From: Lingula anatina
Taxonomy: Eukaryota > Brachiopoda > Lingulata > Lingulida > Lingulidae
Assembly (NCBI RefSeq): GCF_001039355.2
Contig: NW_019775402.1
Location: 684,705-748,704 of the forward strand
Direction: 5' to 3'
Length of the DNA stretch: 64,000 nucleotides
Shown: piece after piece, positions 1 through 13,439 of the stretch
How the letters are laid out: each line of letters begins with the position of its first letter
Numbering within the stretch: the first letter of the stretch is position 1
Program-made: the position numbers and the translations under genes
The notes under the pieces: generated by a model
Database searches by the model: none
The model's input: the letters and a program-made list of their open reading frames with translations, nothing else
Told to the model about the DNA's origin: nothing

Positions 1-478
1 TTTTTTTTACATTTCTACGAAGTATTCACAACGCTTTAATATTTTGAGAGCATGGATAAAGACATATTGTTAGTTTGATACGTGTTTCTGTGGTAAAATT
101 TGTGTTTCCAGCTGTGTACTGACAGCATTCCTTTACTTAAGCAGTATTTTTATTTTTTGGACCGTTTTTTTTTTTTTCGCCCTCTCGCACCGATTTTGGG
201 GTACCCAGAGGATGTCATCCATAAAAATAAAAAAGTGTGGCCTTATATAGATATAGGAGTAAATCTTATCGAATTTGAATTTTGTGTTTTATGTTTGAAT
301 AAATTCATTGTTTGTAAATATACTGTATTTGAATAATGCAATTATATTTTTCTTTGAAAATTGACTGCATTTTGCTCAGCTATCACTGTCTCATTTTAAA
401 TTGCCCATTGTGCTGATGAAGGTTTGTCAAATATTTATTTTGGTAAACAACTGAACCAATGTACTATCTCTCTTCCAG
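1..478 (+). other. Probable intron of the TMEM63 gene
   Basis: AT-rich sequence before the first recognised exon. An open frame at 100-336 shows no similarity to the TMEM63 segment expected immediately upstream, so I read this as intron. No other gene is seen. Confidence 0.5.
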
Positions 479-3400
479 AGCCCCATATTGGTGCAGTTTC
501 TGCCAACTCTTATCTTGTGGTCATTCTCAGCTCTGTTGCCATGGCTGGTCTATTACTCTGACCAGTTTGTAGGACACTGGACGAGGTAATCACAGTATTG
601 ACCACCTTGTTATAGCTTAACACAATTGTCTGTGGTGACTTGATCTGAATAATTGATCTTGACTAGTTCATGTGATGACTTTCAGTATGGGTGATTGTCA
701 CTCCAGTTTAAAGGTTATGAACTGTACATGTGTAGGCTATATGGATATGAAACGCTGTTTAAGAAAAATATGGCAAAAAACTGAAATGCTTTGAACATAC
801 ATGTAGATTTACTGATATGAGTTTTTTCCATGTGTTAATGCTGATATGAAAAGTAAAAACTATTTTCTATCTTTATATTTTCTAGAACTGCAGAGCACCA
901 CACTGTGATGAGAAAAATCTTTATATTTTTGATTCTCATGGTTCTTGTTTTGCCCTCACTTGGTCTCACAAGGTAAAGATTAACTTTAGTTTAACTTAAT
1001 TACATGTACTTTTTATTCCGATTACAGTCTAGTACAATATGACTATCAGAGTCAGGTGAGACTGACCTTAACAGTCCTAATGTGTTTTTCTGTTTTTAAT
1101 AAGTGCTGTACCACTCATTTTTGAGGAAGTGCCACAAATATATTGTATTTGATTTTCCAGTATCAAAGCTTTCTTTGAATACACTGTGAGCAACCAGACT
1201 AAGGAAATCAGATGGGAGTAAGTAAAATATAGTTATTTTTAGTATTTCAAAAATAGAGAGAAATTTTTGTTTTTGAAAATTGAAACACTTTTTTGGAGCA
1301 ATAAAGCTATATAGTCTGTGCTACTGTATATATGTGCATACCATTTACTGCACTATGGTAACATGCAACAATAAACTTGAATGTGCAACTAGAGAGAAAA
1401 AAAAAACAGTCTCATCTTTATTTTATCATATTGTTCATTTTAACATCCCATCAATATCTCAATATTTTCAGGTGTATATTTTTGCCAGATAACGGTGCAT
1501 TCTTCGTGAATTATGTGATCACGTCGGCACTGATAGGAACTGGACTTGAGCTGATGAGGTTCCCTGAGCTGTCCCTGTTTGTAATTAAGCTACTGTGTGC
1601 CAGGTCACATGCAGAACAGGCCTCCGTCAGGAGAGTAAGTACAGCAGAATGAGACTATTTTTGTCAATAGCAACATGGAAGTTTTAATGTGTTTTTATCG
1701 AGCAGCATGTTAAATATTTTTCAGCACTTATTATTGAGCCTGAGTATCATAAATATGTTGATACTAAAAAGAATGTGAAAATGTGGCATAGTATCATGAA
1801 GACAAAAATATGTTGATAATGTTTAATGAGAGTCTTAACGTGAATTAAGTTATATCAGTTTGAATCGAAATGAATTCAGTTGTCTTTATATGTTCATCAT
1901 ACTCTGTCAAGAGTTTGTTTAAAACCATTCTAGGTTGTTAACTTGTAATTAAATTAATACAGTGTGACAATGGAAGCTTAATAAAGTTTACAATTTTAGA
2001 ATTTGAACCTTGATTGCTGTGAAAGATTGTTGTCTTACAAGCAAATTACAAAAGATTACATGTAGCAAATTATGATTTGAAGATTTGAGGCTCATAGATT
2101 CTCAATTCATATTTTTATGTAGACCAAAGAGAGCTTCAAGAAAATTAGAGTCACATAATAATGTGTATCTACGCAATCGGAAGCATTAAATAAAATTAAA
2201 ATTTAAGATTCTTGGGTGAAAGATTACAGGACTATGCCTGATCTCGGGATTTTCAGTATTCATTTTGATTGATTTTTTTCATATGGTCTAAATGCAAGCT
2301 ACATTTTCAGGATTTTCAGTTTTTACAATTTTCACACATGAAAATTCCAAATGACTTTGAAATTCTTTTGTTCTTAAATAATTTTATTGTATTTTCCAGT
2401 CAGTGCTGTGGGAGTTCCAGTTTGGCCAGAACTATGCCTGGATGTTGACTATATTTGCTGTCACAATGACTTACAGCATTCCATGTCCCCTTATTGTCCC
2501 TTTTGGTGAGTTCCATATATCCCTTCCTTGGAGGTGACTGTTGGAAGTGAACTACATTATATTATTTTGTAGAGATGGATTAAAGGAAAGCTATTACATG
2601 ATCTTATAAATTAAGTCTGTTTGAAAAAAAAGCATGTGTTAGTAACATGGATTATTTACAAAATCTGCATTTCAAAAACACGTCAAATTCAACAAGGCAC
2701 ATATTGATATTTTGTTCTTTACACTACTCCTGTATATAGGCTTCATTTTTCAGATTTCCTTCAAATTTCATGAATTGTTAAAGAAATTGAATAATCAATT
2801 TTAATATAGCCATGTGAAGACATACATGTAGCATATAACTTATTTCCTCTCTGTATATCAATTAATTAATTACAAACTTTCCTTGTTTTTTCAGGTTTGC
2901 TTTACCTTGTTTTGAAATATGCTGTGGATCGCTACAACATTTACTTTGCTTATGCTCCTTCAAAGATCAACAAGAATATCCACACCAGTGCCATTAACTT
3001 TGTCCTGATAGCTGTTGTCCTGCTGCAGTGCAATATTCTTTTCTTTACAGTTATCAGGACAGGTAAAGTATTTAATTGTCATTTGAAATTCCCAAGTTCA
3101 TTCAGGGATGAGACTATCGGCTTATATCAACTTTTTGGGAGCCAAAAATATCATTGGCCTATGAAGCCCACTGTATCCCACGCCCTTTGTCTGGACTTTT
3201 TTACAAAATGGCAGTCTCATCCTTGGTTGACTGTTTCTACCAATTTGAAGAGGTGTTTTTTTTTAACACATTCTGCTAGTGAAACGGCAAAAAAGGTATT
3301 TGAATTTGTTGCCAAGGTGCAATTGATACACAAAACGTGTACACATATCACACAAATATCATAGTATCACAGTACATAAATCTCCCTACTAGACACGTTG

Positions 3401-4333
3401 GAGTTCAATTATGTCATCATTTTTATGTACAGACACAGATGTGTCTGTACATATTGCCATCACCTGCGTCTGTCGTCGCCGTCGTCGCCGATGGCGATGC
3501 CGATGCCGATGCCGTGCACTTTCCTTGTAAACACGATAAGTGGAACACAGTTTTATTTTTTGCTTTTATATTTACAGAGCTGATGAATATTCATAAAACN
3601 GTTATCAATAGTTTGTAAAACAAGTTTATTTTTGTTTACTGTTTCAGATCCCATACAGGGAATCAGTGGTTTCTCTGCCATTACTCTGTTCATCATCATG
3701 TTGATGTTCATTGGGAGACTGAGCTTTGGATGGTTCAAACAGTTCACCCCAGTATACTATAGGGTAAGTGTTGTGATAATTACATATTTACTCTCCTGTC
3801 ACAATATTTAGATATTGATTAGTAAATGTGTGATCTTTTGAAATGTTTGGTGTATGATATGATGTATTGTAAAATGTTTTTATATTCTTCAGACACTAGA
3901 TGGTGAAAGTGGCACCGGTCGTATCAGCACAACTTCAGACCAGGTAAGTCACATCACAATGCAGTCTTACTACAGATGTACCAGATTACTAGCTGGCACA
4001 ACTAGCATATCTAGACACACACAAGATAAGGGTTACCATGATAAAAAAACAGGTCTTTAAACTTTCATTGCTCTACTCTTTTGGTATTGTAGATGTACTA
4101 AATTGATTGATATTTCACTTTTTATTGTACCTATTTCCTTTTTATAGCCTTTCATCCCCTCTGTGCTTAGAGATGACAGAAAGCAACCACCATCATCTCC
4201 TGATGCCTTGAATCCAAATAGTCACAATGACAACCAGGCAGCAGCCACTACTCTGGGCAACTCCTATGGTGCCACTGAGAACAGCCATACCACCAGACAC
4301 AGGGACACGGGAGATATATTTGCCCCAGAATAA
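479..4333 (+). CDS. TMEM63: TMEM63 (OSCA-family) ion channel, C-terminal part, nine exons
   Basis: Exons 479-585, 886-972, 1161-1217, 1472-1634, 2400-2505, 2895-3062, 3648-3763, 3893-3943 and 4148-4333 (stop TAA 4331-4333) join in frame at GT-AG sites to give 346 residues. The translation carries family hallmarks: LLWSFSALLP in the first exon, FLPDNGAFFVNYV in the fourth, MTYSIPCPLIVPFG in the fifth and VDRYNIYFAY in the sixth. These lie in the 7TM region and C-terminal helices of TMEM63/CSC1 proteins. Known members are plasma- or endomembrane mechanosensitive and osmosensitive cation channels. The hydrophilic tail (residues about 270-346) is rich in Ser, Asn and Pro and ends DTGDIFAPE. The N-terminal half lies outside the window, so no start is given. 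The first acceptor could also be two bases later. The A/B/C paralogue cannot be assigned. Confidence 0.93.
3425..3452. repeat. Perfect 28-bp palindrome in a TMEM63 intron
   Basis: ATGTACAGACACA (3425-3437) is followed by GA and its exact reverse complement (3440-3452). It lies in the intron between exons 6 and 7, just before GTCGTCGCC and GATGCC short repeats at 3470-3513. Confidence 0.85.
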
Positions 4334-6816
4334 TCATTTACATGCAGTTTTAGGACCATTCAGTTCCAGGAGGGGAAATTTGAAAGGGTTCAATATTTTT
4401 TTGTTGTCAGTGAAGGGAATTAATTGTGATATTCCCCCAGGCTGCAATGTGAAGCAGTTATTTTTCTATCCCTCATAGTGGATGGACTTGAACTTGTTAG
4501 CTTTAGCAGTGAGCAATTGCATTTGATGTTAATTGTTAATGCGACTGTATTTATGATTTTTGTTTGTAATGACATCTTTCAAACATTTTTAGTTTTATAA
4601 TTTTCATTGTAATTTTTGTGTTAGAGTGTAACAACTGTTAATGTGTTTATCCATGGAATTTATTCCAGACCATAATATGGTTAAATATTAGAAAATATAT
4701 GACTATGTATTATAACTTACAATATATTTAAGATTTGCTGGTAAAAAGAATCTGTTTGTGAATTTAAGAATTCCAATTAAGTACAGATCTTTTCTTATCA
4801 TACTTATAAAGTTTGCTTATTTTGCCAATGTTTAATGTGCAATAGTATTCTTGTTTATCTCATATTATTTAATATATTTAATTTTGTTATTCATTAACTT
4901 TTAAGCTACTTGAAGAATAGCTTATGTGAGACTAGTACTGTCATGGATTTAGTTTGTTGGGTGCGTTAAGATAAGTTATGTGATTGATATATTTATTGTG
5001 ACTTTTTGCATCTCTGTTATTTTCATGGGAAATGAATGGTGAGAATGAATGTGTAGTGCAAAGCCTTTTTGGATCACATTATACCTGCCATGTTATCGCA
5101 CCAAGTCTGTGTTCACTGCAGGATTATATAAAATAGAAAAAGAGGCATTTGATCTTTGATCTTACTTACAATCTCATAGATGTGAAGCTGTCGTCAGTAA
5201 TTATAATAATAACAACTTTCTCCCAAAACTATGTCTGTTATACGTTATAGTACAATTTAACACGTGTAAATATATTTATTGCTCGAGTGCAGGTTTCTGT
5301 GTGTATGGAATGGAGCGAAAACTAAACTCGTGTTCACTTTTGGGTTTCCAAAACTGCGTGTAACGTCGGTCTACTAACTGTACGCCGGCAACGGCACGTC
5401 GAAAGTGGGGAAAAAAAGCGAATGTAAATAGCACGAAAAAAAGCGAATGTAAATAACACGTAAATGGTTTAATGGAAATTCTGATTTCAATCAAAGCCTG
5501 CTTATATTAAAAGCAAACTTGCCTTCATAATTTTTCTTGTAGGAACTTTTGGGGATATTTTCAATTTTTTATTTTTCGGAAGTACAGAATATTGGAGGCG
5601 CTTATTTAATTTTAACAATGGTTAAAAGATGCGATTCTGGGCCAAAAGAAAGGAAATGAACTAATGAATTTTTGTGGATTCATCAATTTGCATTTATGTC
5701 CTGCGTGGCAGAAGCCGGGGTGGTACCATGCAAATTTCTTGCTATACCCTATTTTACTTATTGCCCTAAAATGACTAGTTTCTAGCATTAACACACTCGA
5801 AAATGCGCTTTAAAATGTACAAAAAAAAAAAAAAAACAGTTATCTTCACTTGCTTTTATTAGGCTTACATGCATTTTCTTGCATTTCTACCTCCAGTAAG
5901 AAACGAGATTTTTGGAAGAGGCAAAACTTTTATTACTCAAAGTTTAACTTATATGCCTTAAATATAGTCACAGAACAGACCCAATATACTGTCCTTTTTA
6001 TTTGGTTAATATCCGGTAACACAAGCACAAAATCGTTTTATGAATAGCATGTTTAACAGTAAATTTGTGGCCCAGTGTTATCGACTGTTAGTATTACGCT
6101 TGTATAATGACTGAGATAATGATTAGTTAGCAACAACATCATGACCAGTAGAATAATCGATGAGCAATTAATGGTTCCTGAAAATGATGCAACTCTGTTC
6201 TCAGGCGTAAATAACCGTACGTTAGAGAAATGCATAGAGGACAACGGGATATCGATTGAAGTTAAAAGTGGTAATTTATTGGTCCTAAATAGTCGCATTG
6301 CTTTTTCAATTGCACGGTGTCAATTAAATCTTTTTCTACACTCAAAAGGCAATATCCAAATGCTTTTCTACATGAAATTTTGAATTACGTTCGGTCCGAA
6401 CGAGATTAAGTACTACGTATCGTCATTCGTATCGTATTTATAAGAGCAAGTGTACGAGAAATGTTATAAACATGGCGTGTGTTAGTAGTCAAGTAAAGTC
6501 CAATCAATTAATAACAATATTTACCTTACTTTGATACCTAATTATCACCTCCTATGACTTTAAATACCAGAGAAAATCTAGAAATTATCCCATTATTAAA
6601 ACCTCCTTAGTGCATTTCCATACAGGCAAGAATGACCTTTATACCAGTACATCGTGAAAACAGAGGGCTGACAATAGGAATTAGACTAACGCTTTCATTG
6701 CCTAGATTCCTATGATTCTCTTATCTACCGTAACTGATTCTATTATTATTACTGTTACCAAACAGATAAGTATTAGCTACTGCCATTTACCTCTTTAGTC
6801 CTCCCAAGAACCTAGG
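4334..6816. other. TMEM63 3' untranslated region and intergenic spacer
   Basis: AT-rich. No canonical AATAAA was found in the first ~900 bases after the TMEM63 stop, only variants such as AATATA near 4726, so the 3' end is not placed. A direct duplication of about 25 bp (GCGAATGTAAATA core) lies at 5409-5460. A 15-bp palindrome, CGTTCGGTCCGAACG, lies at 6388-6402, about 415 bp before the next gene. Open frames at 5276-5494, 5612-5794 and 6053-6383 show no recognisable domain and look like chance. Confidence 0.6.
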
Positions 6817-9618
6817 ATGACGGCAAGCATACGAAAATTTTTGCGGTCTCTTACGATTCTTACAGCGTCGTCTATGATATTGTGCGAAGTTAAAACAAAA
6901 GAAAATTTGTGGTCAGTTCACAAAGGTTATTATATTAGAGCTGCTGCGAGTGGAATCCAAACAACGGAATCAGAAGACACTATAAGTTGCGCAATCTCAT
7001 GTCAGCAAGAACCAAGTTGCTTAAGCGCTAATCATTTTGGAAATAACACGTGCCAACTTCTGTCATGCATTTCCAGCGTGAAGGACGCTTTACCAGGTGA
7101 AAGTGGGGACGAACTCATTACGCCGGTTCAGGTATGAAGTTTGACGAATATTAAAAAAAAAACATATTCACTGTATTCATGTACCTGTGCCATTTTGTTG
7201 CGCAATCAAATTCGTCAAATACTTAAAACTAGAGTATTACATCAAAGACAACTAAAACTTACGAGGTCTCTCTCAGAAACGAAACATATTTGATGATTAT
7301 CTTAACGCTTTTTCCGTTACAAAATGACCAATCAAAATGTATACGATGCATGCTATTGTTCTATATGAACCTCCACAGAGTGAGACCTTACTGTTAACTA
7401 ACAGAGGTAATATAAGTAGTGGGAAGGCTAGGTGGTGTCATTACCAAACGAATACATATTCACGATTCGAACCTGAACAATAGAACGAAAGGGCAAATGT
7501 TTAAAAACTTCCTTTGCGCATTTGTCTATTAATATAAACGATGAAGCTGTGTTTTTTTAGGAGAAGCCTCTGCAATGCGAACCTCTTTCATCTGCCAGCA
7601 ATAACACAGGTATGTTCTCTATTCAGTTTTTTTTTTAATTGTTGGACCTTTTCAAGAATTTTTAAAAGCCGGAATCAATGTTCTAAAATTGTGGCGTTTT
7701 GATCTTCACGTCGTATGCCAAAGTCTCATGGCACACGTATCCAGTGTTTGTTATTAATAAAATGGTTTATCATTTTGCACAATTTGTTTCAAACGAAGTA
7801 CTAAAGATATTAAAAACGTGAAAAAATTAAAAAATATATATATATATATATATTTATTTATCGACTACTATCAGTGTCGCCATTCGGTTTACCGCTTGTC
7901 CCGTACTAGAATTTCGATGGATTTATTTTTATGTCAAAATTATAGCGACATGATTTTGAACTAAGAAATGGATGATAAAAATAAGTAATATGTAACACCC
8001 CATTCCGCATCGATTAAAAAGACTACTATTTATGCTCTCATTTGATCCTTTTAAAGATTTGAATATAGAGAAAAGAAAACAAAGCGTAATTCTTGTGCAT
8101 ACCAAAGTCTTAAACAAAGCATTTAAATGGGTAAATATTTTCATTGCTGCAGAGATATTTATCAGTTAATTGGATGGTTTATGATCTTGTAATAACAAAA
8201 TTATGAATAACATCAAATGTATGGAATCCTCTGTTGCCACAGCTAGATGATACCCGTTAATGTCACCTATACTACCATTGATCTCTCAGGTGATTTATTT
8301 ACAGACAATTATCTGTTACGCTTGAGCTGATACAATGTTGTTTCCTTGCTCAACTAACAATGTTACATAGGACAGTATGATTATAGAAAGGGTAACAGGG
8401 CTATTTAGCGTTTGACGACAGTTTGTGGTCAGTATTAAATCATCGATATCTATTTGAGGATGTTGTCCTAAGTAAATGAATGTCACTACAACAATTAATA
8501 CATTCATTTATTCATTTTTCAGCTGTAGAATTTACCCATCGATCAGCTTCAAAGTGGATCCGTTTGGTTCCAAAACGATGCACCCCTAGTCTGGGAGCAC
8601 TGACGGCCTGTCTGTGGATAAAATACAATCCAATTCTCAATGCTACGAAAACCACGCTCCTTTCATATGCGACTACAACGTACACCAAGGCCTTTGTGCT
8701 TCTGTTTGAAGACGAAGAGCTAGTGATACGTATTAACTCTCACTCACATCTCTTTGGCCGTCTAACGCTGTCCAACAGCACTTTCTCCGACAACGCCTGG
8801 CACTACCTGTGCGTTTCGTGGGCAAGCAGTGACGGAAGTTGGCACTTCTATGTTAATGGCAGCCTGGCGTCCCAAGGGACAGGGTACGACGTAGGAGAGG
8901 TGTTGGAATCTGGTAAGAGTATACCTTTTAGAAATTTTAATTATCTTAAAAGAGGGAAGACATGGACTGCACTGGTCTATACTGGGACTTGTTTCACTAA
9001 AAGTTTAAACCTCAAATTCGGTTTAAACTTTTAGGTCAAAATCTTATTTGAGCCAAGTGAAACCACCACTAATCCAATTAAAAATGAGTACTTCATTTAA
9101 GTGGAACACTGCATCCTTTTAAAAGGAAAAGGATATCTTATGTCTCAGATCAGTACCTACTTAAATACTTTAATCGGGCCACTAGGGCTTTATCTTTAAC
9201 TGTAATAAATCAAATACTGGTCTAACAGTTTAGATCAATTCTAGGGCTTGAGTTCTTTTACGAAACACTACTCAGATTACTTCTACTGAGAAACATGCAG
9301 TAGCTTAAATTTATTTTCATATTAGATATATCAGTAGGCCTACCTAAGTATGCAGGTCTAAGTATACATTCACCTTGATTTTCAGATGGTGCATGGGTAG
9401 TAGGCCAGGACCAGAACAGTGTGGGAAGTGGTTTTGACCACAGACAAGCATTCAAAGGTTTTGTGTCCTCTGTCGCCATCTGGGACCACGTGGTGAACAT
9501 AACCAACTGCGGGCTGTGTTGCCAAGGTAACCTGATCACGTGCCCGTATTTTAGTTCGTCTGAAGTCGAACTCAGCGATGCCGTCAGTGTTAACGACGAC
9601 GGACCAAACAATTGTTAG
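6817..9618 (+). CDS. Secreted PAN/apple-like plus pentraxin-domain protein, four exons
   Basis: Exons 6817-7131, 7561-7609, 8523-8912 and 9386-9618 (stop TAG 9616-9618) join in frame to give 328 residues. The start ATG opens a hydrophobic leader (about residues 7-24, FLRSLTILTASSMILC), taken as a signal peptide. Residues about 31-92 resemble a PAN/apple module, with cysteines at 58, 62, 68, 79 and 84. A short linker exon follows. Residues 122-328 form a pentraxin domain: the ALTACLW and YLCVSW cysteines match the conserved disulfide pair, VVGQDQNSVGSGFD matches the calcium loop, and AIWDHVV and GNLI match the C-terminal strands. In the pentraxin signature the usual His is Tyr (YLCVSWAS), and one acidic calcium ligand appears to be Asn. 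Pentraxins bind ligands in a calcium-dependent way and act in humoral immunity or synaptic adhesion. The ligand here is unknown. PAN assignment is weaker than pentraxin. Confidence 0.86.
8997..9034. repeat. Perfect intronic hairpin
   Basis: CTAAAAGTTTAAACC (8997-9011) and its exact reverse complement (9020-9034) are separated by eight bases in the third intron of the PAN-pentraxin gene. A shorter palindrome, TCCTTTTAAAAGGA, follows near 9113-9126. Confidence 0.85.
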
Positions 9619-9640
9619 AGACGTTCACCATTGTTCACTT

Positions 9641-9959
9641 TCAGGCCTACCCAACTGCCAGACTCGGCACCGAATGATCCTGAATTCACCGGTATATCAG
9701 ACCACACTACCCGTTTTCAAGGTGTGTGTCAGATCGCATTACACAGTATCATACCCTGAACAAATTTTGAGTGGTGATGCAATGCTTTTCAACCCCGCTG
9801 AGAATCGTCACTATCACATCGCATACTAGGCAAGAGCGATGTCGCGTCTGATACTGTGTAATGCGATCTGACAAACACCTTGAAAACGGTTAGTGTGGTC
9901 TGATCTACCGGTGAATTCAGGATCATTCTGTGTCGAGTCTGGTAGTTGGGTAGGCCTGA
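9641..9959. mobile_element. Foldback element just downstream of the pentraxin stop
   Basis: Arms 9641-9752 and 9850-9959 are imperfect inverted copies of about 110 bp (outer end CAGGCCTACCCAACT, inner end ATGATACTGTGTAATGCG) around a spacer of about 97 bp. The left arm begins 23 bp after the stop codon, so it probably lies in the 3' untranslated region. No coding capacity and no clear target duplication are seen. It may be a foldback MITE. Confidence 0.8.
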
Positions 9960-11244
9960 CTTTGGCTTTCTTAGTGAAGCAAAAAAGAAAAATGGCACTA
10001 CTAATCAAACTCTGAACTTGCTGGCTTGGCTGTAAAACACTGACATTTTTGAAAATGTATTCACCATTTTTGAATTACACCCTTTACACTGGCGGATCCA
10101 GGATTTTACTTAGGAGGAGTTTGCATTTGGGTACAAGGGTACAAAATGCTTAAGCGAAGTGCGACAAATATTAAACAGTATCTTTTACCATAATATGCAG
10201 GCTACATGTATAGATACTGCTTTTTTGTTTCGTTTCCTTTTGTTCACTCTGTTGATTTGCGAGGACGAAAAGGGGAAGGAGGTACATGTACTTAAAAACT
10301 AGTGGGCGGCAAGTGGCGGCTGTGCCCCCCCCCTCCCCACCAGCCGGCAAAATAAAAACCAAAATCCATGGCGGAGCCAGGGGGATACAGTGAGCCACAT
10401 GCCTCTCTCCTGGTGTCGGCTGTACCCCTTCTATTATAAACAAAGTAAACGAGACAAAGAAAAACAATGACCTACATGTATCTCTGATACGTATTTTAAT
10501 TAAACTTATATTACATTTTCCAATTTTCTTATGTCATAAATATACATGTAGTTAGACATAAATAGTAATAAAACAAAAACCACACTTATTGTCAGTCTTC
10601 ACTGCTTAAGTTGACAGACCACCAGATGTAAACTTATTGTGAGTTAAAAAATATTAACTGTAACCATCACTATCAACTTAGACCTGTGAGAAATCCGCTT
10701 TCCACTATTTCTCAGTTTAATCCCGAATCCTATAAACCTGCACCCACCGTTGAATGGCATCTATTCTCAGTTTCAATAAAAGCAATAACGCGATCCACTC
10801 CATGATTCTCTGGGGCTAATGCCACAGCTTGTGAATTATACGTCATTCAGATTCACACATCGTACTAGCTGGGTCGGTTCCAAAATCACTTACTGCACCA
10901 GTTGTGTCATTAAATAACAGACACACATTCATAATACTGCTGATTGTTGTCTGGCCTAAATTTTTGCAATAGCTTATCAGCGAAGTATACTGATTTTCGG
11001 ATATGAGATTGGCATACAGAATGGTTATTGGAATTAGCCTTTTGTGAAATAAAATGAAAGAAAAGAAATTTCTTATTGATATTGCAATATTCAAACTATA
11101 TTGTAAAAAACTGTTTTGTGCGCCAAAAAAGAATTTTGAGATCCCTTGTGCGTACCAGACTACTTGTGTTCGAGTTCTCTAAGTAGTTTTTTCAGTTCAG
11201 GTCCTTTTTTCAATTTCATAGCAATCAAATCCATAAAGCAGCTC
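9960..11244. other. Spacer between convergent PAN-pentraxin and TMEM26 genes
   Basis: Contains degraded repeat (GGCGGATCCAGG near 10090, GGCGGAGCCAGG near 10370) and C-rich tracts at 10326-10340. AATAAA at 10351-10356 and ATTAAA at 10170-10175 are possible but weak polyadenylation signals for the pentraxin gene. No additional gene is seen. Confidence 0.5.
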
Positions 11245-13406
11245 TCAGGGATCGGGAACATGAAGTGTTTCTGATACCGTAAAAGGGGTATTCTCCGTAA
11301 CGGATGTATCTTTTTCTGCCTGATTTTCTTTGTCTTTTCGTTTCTTTTTCTTTCCGTGTAACTTTTGTATTAACTCGTGAGTGACCTCTGCTGTCCTTTT
11401 TTCCTCCTCCTTCTGAGCCTTTTTCGTCTCAATCAGTACAACAGCTAAACGGTAAAACTGCAGGAGCAGTACCAGAACATTCTTTGTTGTGAAAAATATG
11501 ATGTTGTAGTTGAAGATGCTGTATTTTATGATACTGAATAGCCTGACCGTCAGGAAAGGACCATCTTGCAGCAGTACTATCAGCCCAATTGCCCATATTT
11601 CCGTCTCGCATGAGCAGCACCCATCGTCAGGATCAACTTCACTGGTGTTGTCACCGATTGTGATAATGGTGGGGTTGTCGTCTGTGGATGCCTGACTTGG
11701 GCGGGAACGCTGGGACCCGCCTTGCTGACTGCGTGAGCTGTGCCGCATGCTCCTTCGTATTGGAATAAAAATAGGTCTCGGCTTTCGCGTTTTCGTCGCC
11801 GTATATACCAAACAGAACTGGAACAAACTTAAAGACCATACTCCCAGAATGGCATACCGCAAAACAAGATCGCGCACAACTTTGTCTTCATCAAACAAAT
11901 ACAAGAGTTCCATAATGTCCGATGCCATGCCAATGTAGGCAAAGAGTAATTGTGACAGTTGTTCCCTAGTGATTTCGCCCTTAGGTAAGAGCCATCTAGC
12001 GATGATAAGAAGGAACAGCAGCGACTGCTCAATGGCAAGAACCCACTGGTTGGCAGACAGAACGATCGGGACTTCCACCTAAATGTCACCGAATCAAACA
12101 AATTCATTATCATTAAAGCACAGCATTAAAGTACAAAGGAGACACGTAACGTAGTTGTCAAAGGAAGCAAGTGCACCCCCCCCCCACACACACACTTTTA
12201 AAAGGGGAAAAGACCAATTTTTGTGTAAGAAATGTAACCAACCAGCAGAAAAAAAGCAACTAACCAACCCGTGATTACGCAATAATAAACAATCAACCAA
12301 CACAGGTAAAAGGGGCACCGTTTCTCTTTAATGATATATCAGTGGTTTGGTTGAATACCATGCATATAAGTTACATGCTATAAATTTAAGTTGTCCAACA
12401 GGTTACATCACTTGATATGGCGTGCACTATTCAATGGGATTAGCTGTTTGTGCAATTGAGCCCTACAGCTACAATACATTTACCCCGTATAAACTTGAGA
12501 GTTGTTCGGCCGCTGTGCCATTGCCCGTGACAAGTTCATCGAGACGGTCCAGGCGGTTTATCTCCAGTAGCCACACAGCAGGGATCACCGCGCTCAGATA
12601 GCAGAAGAAACTGGGACAGAACCTACAAAACCAAGACACGTACACAATTTGCTGATACTTCTACAGTTTATCTTTTTGTATAAAGGGAAATCAAAAAGCA
12701 ATAAAGAGCTATTTTTATACTTCCTCGTTATTATATGTTATATTATATTCTTGCAAGTTTTGAGATTATAGGTCCAAAGAGAAATTGAAAAAGATGAATA
12801 TAATATACATGTAGTTAATGTCAAGCATGAGTGCATGAAGGTTGAAAAGCAACCAGATAAATGAGAAATGCAGTTAGTGCCAGTAAGAATTCAAAAGAGT
12901 AAGCGAAGCGCTAGAGTTTGTTGAACAAACACGCTATATTGTATACCCAAGAGTAAATGATAAGTTCAAAAACATGTTTTTTGTCCTTGATGAACTTCGA
13001 GAAGGAATCGGTTAATGGAAGTGTTTCAATTTATGGACTACAGTCTAATGAATCTTACATTGATGTTACACATTCAATTAGTAATGCACTTAGATCTCTC
13101 CATTAACATTACCCGATCATAAAACATTTCTATTCTAAATAATAAAGAAACACACTCATTTTCTTGTTAGGAATTCCATTAAAAAATGAAATTTAAAAAG
13201 TCTCGTCAGTTAGTTTTGATAATACCGTATGAGACTACTTTTTGTGTCTAATGCGAGATAAATTTTCACTCTTAACTTGAATTCTAAGTACGCAACATGA
13301 CTACGTTACTTTCGAATGGAAAACGCAAAAAAAAAAAAAAAAAAAAAAATGGAAATCTTTACCGAGTTTTACAGTATAAGAGAAATTTATCAAATTTGTT
13401 TCAAGN

Positions 13407-13439
<33 letters not shown>

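Noticed and set aside
2897-3364. 155-residue frame taken as one protein
   Set aside because: The first part is TMEM63 exon 6; after the GT donor at 3063 it reads into intron.
7455-7475. GATTCGAACC resembles a tRNA T-arm (B box) on the minus strand
   Set aside because: No matching A box, acceptor stem or cloverleaf can be folded around it.
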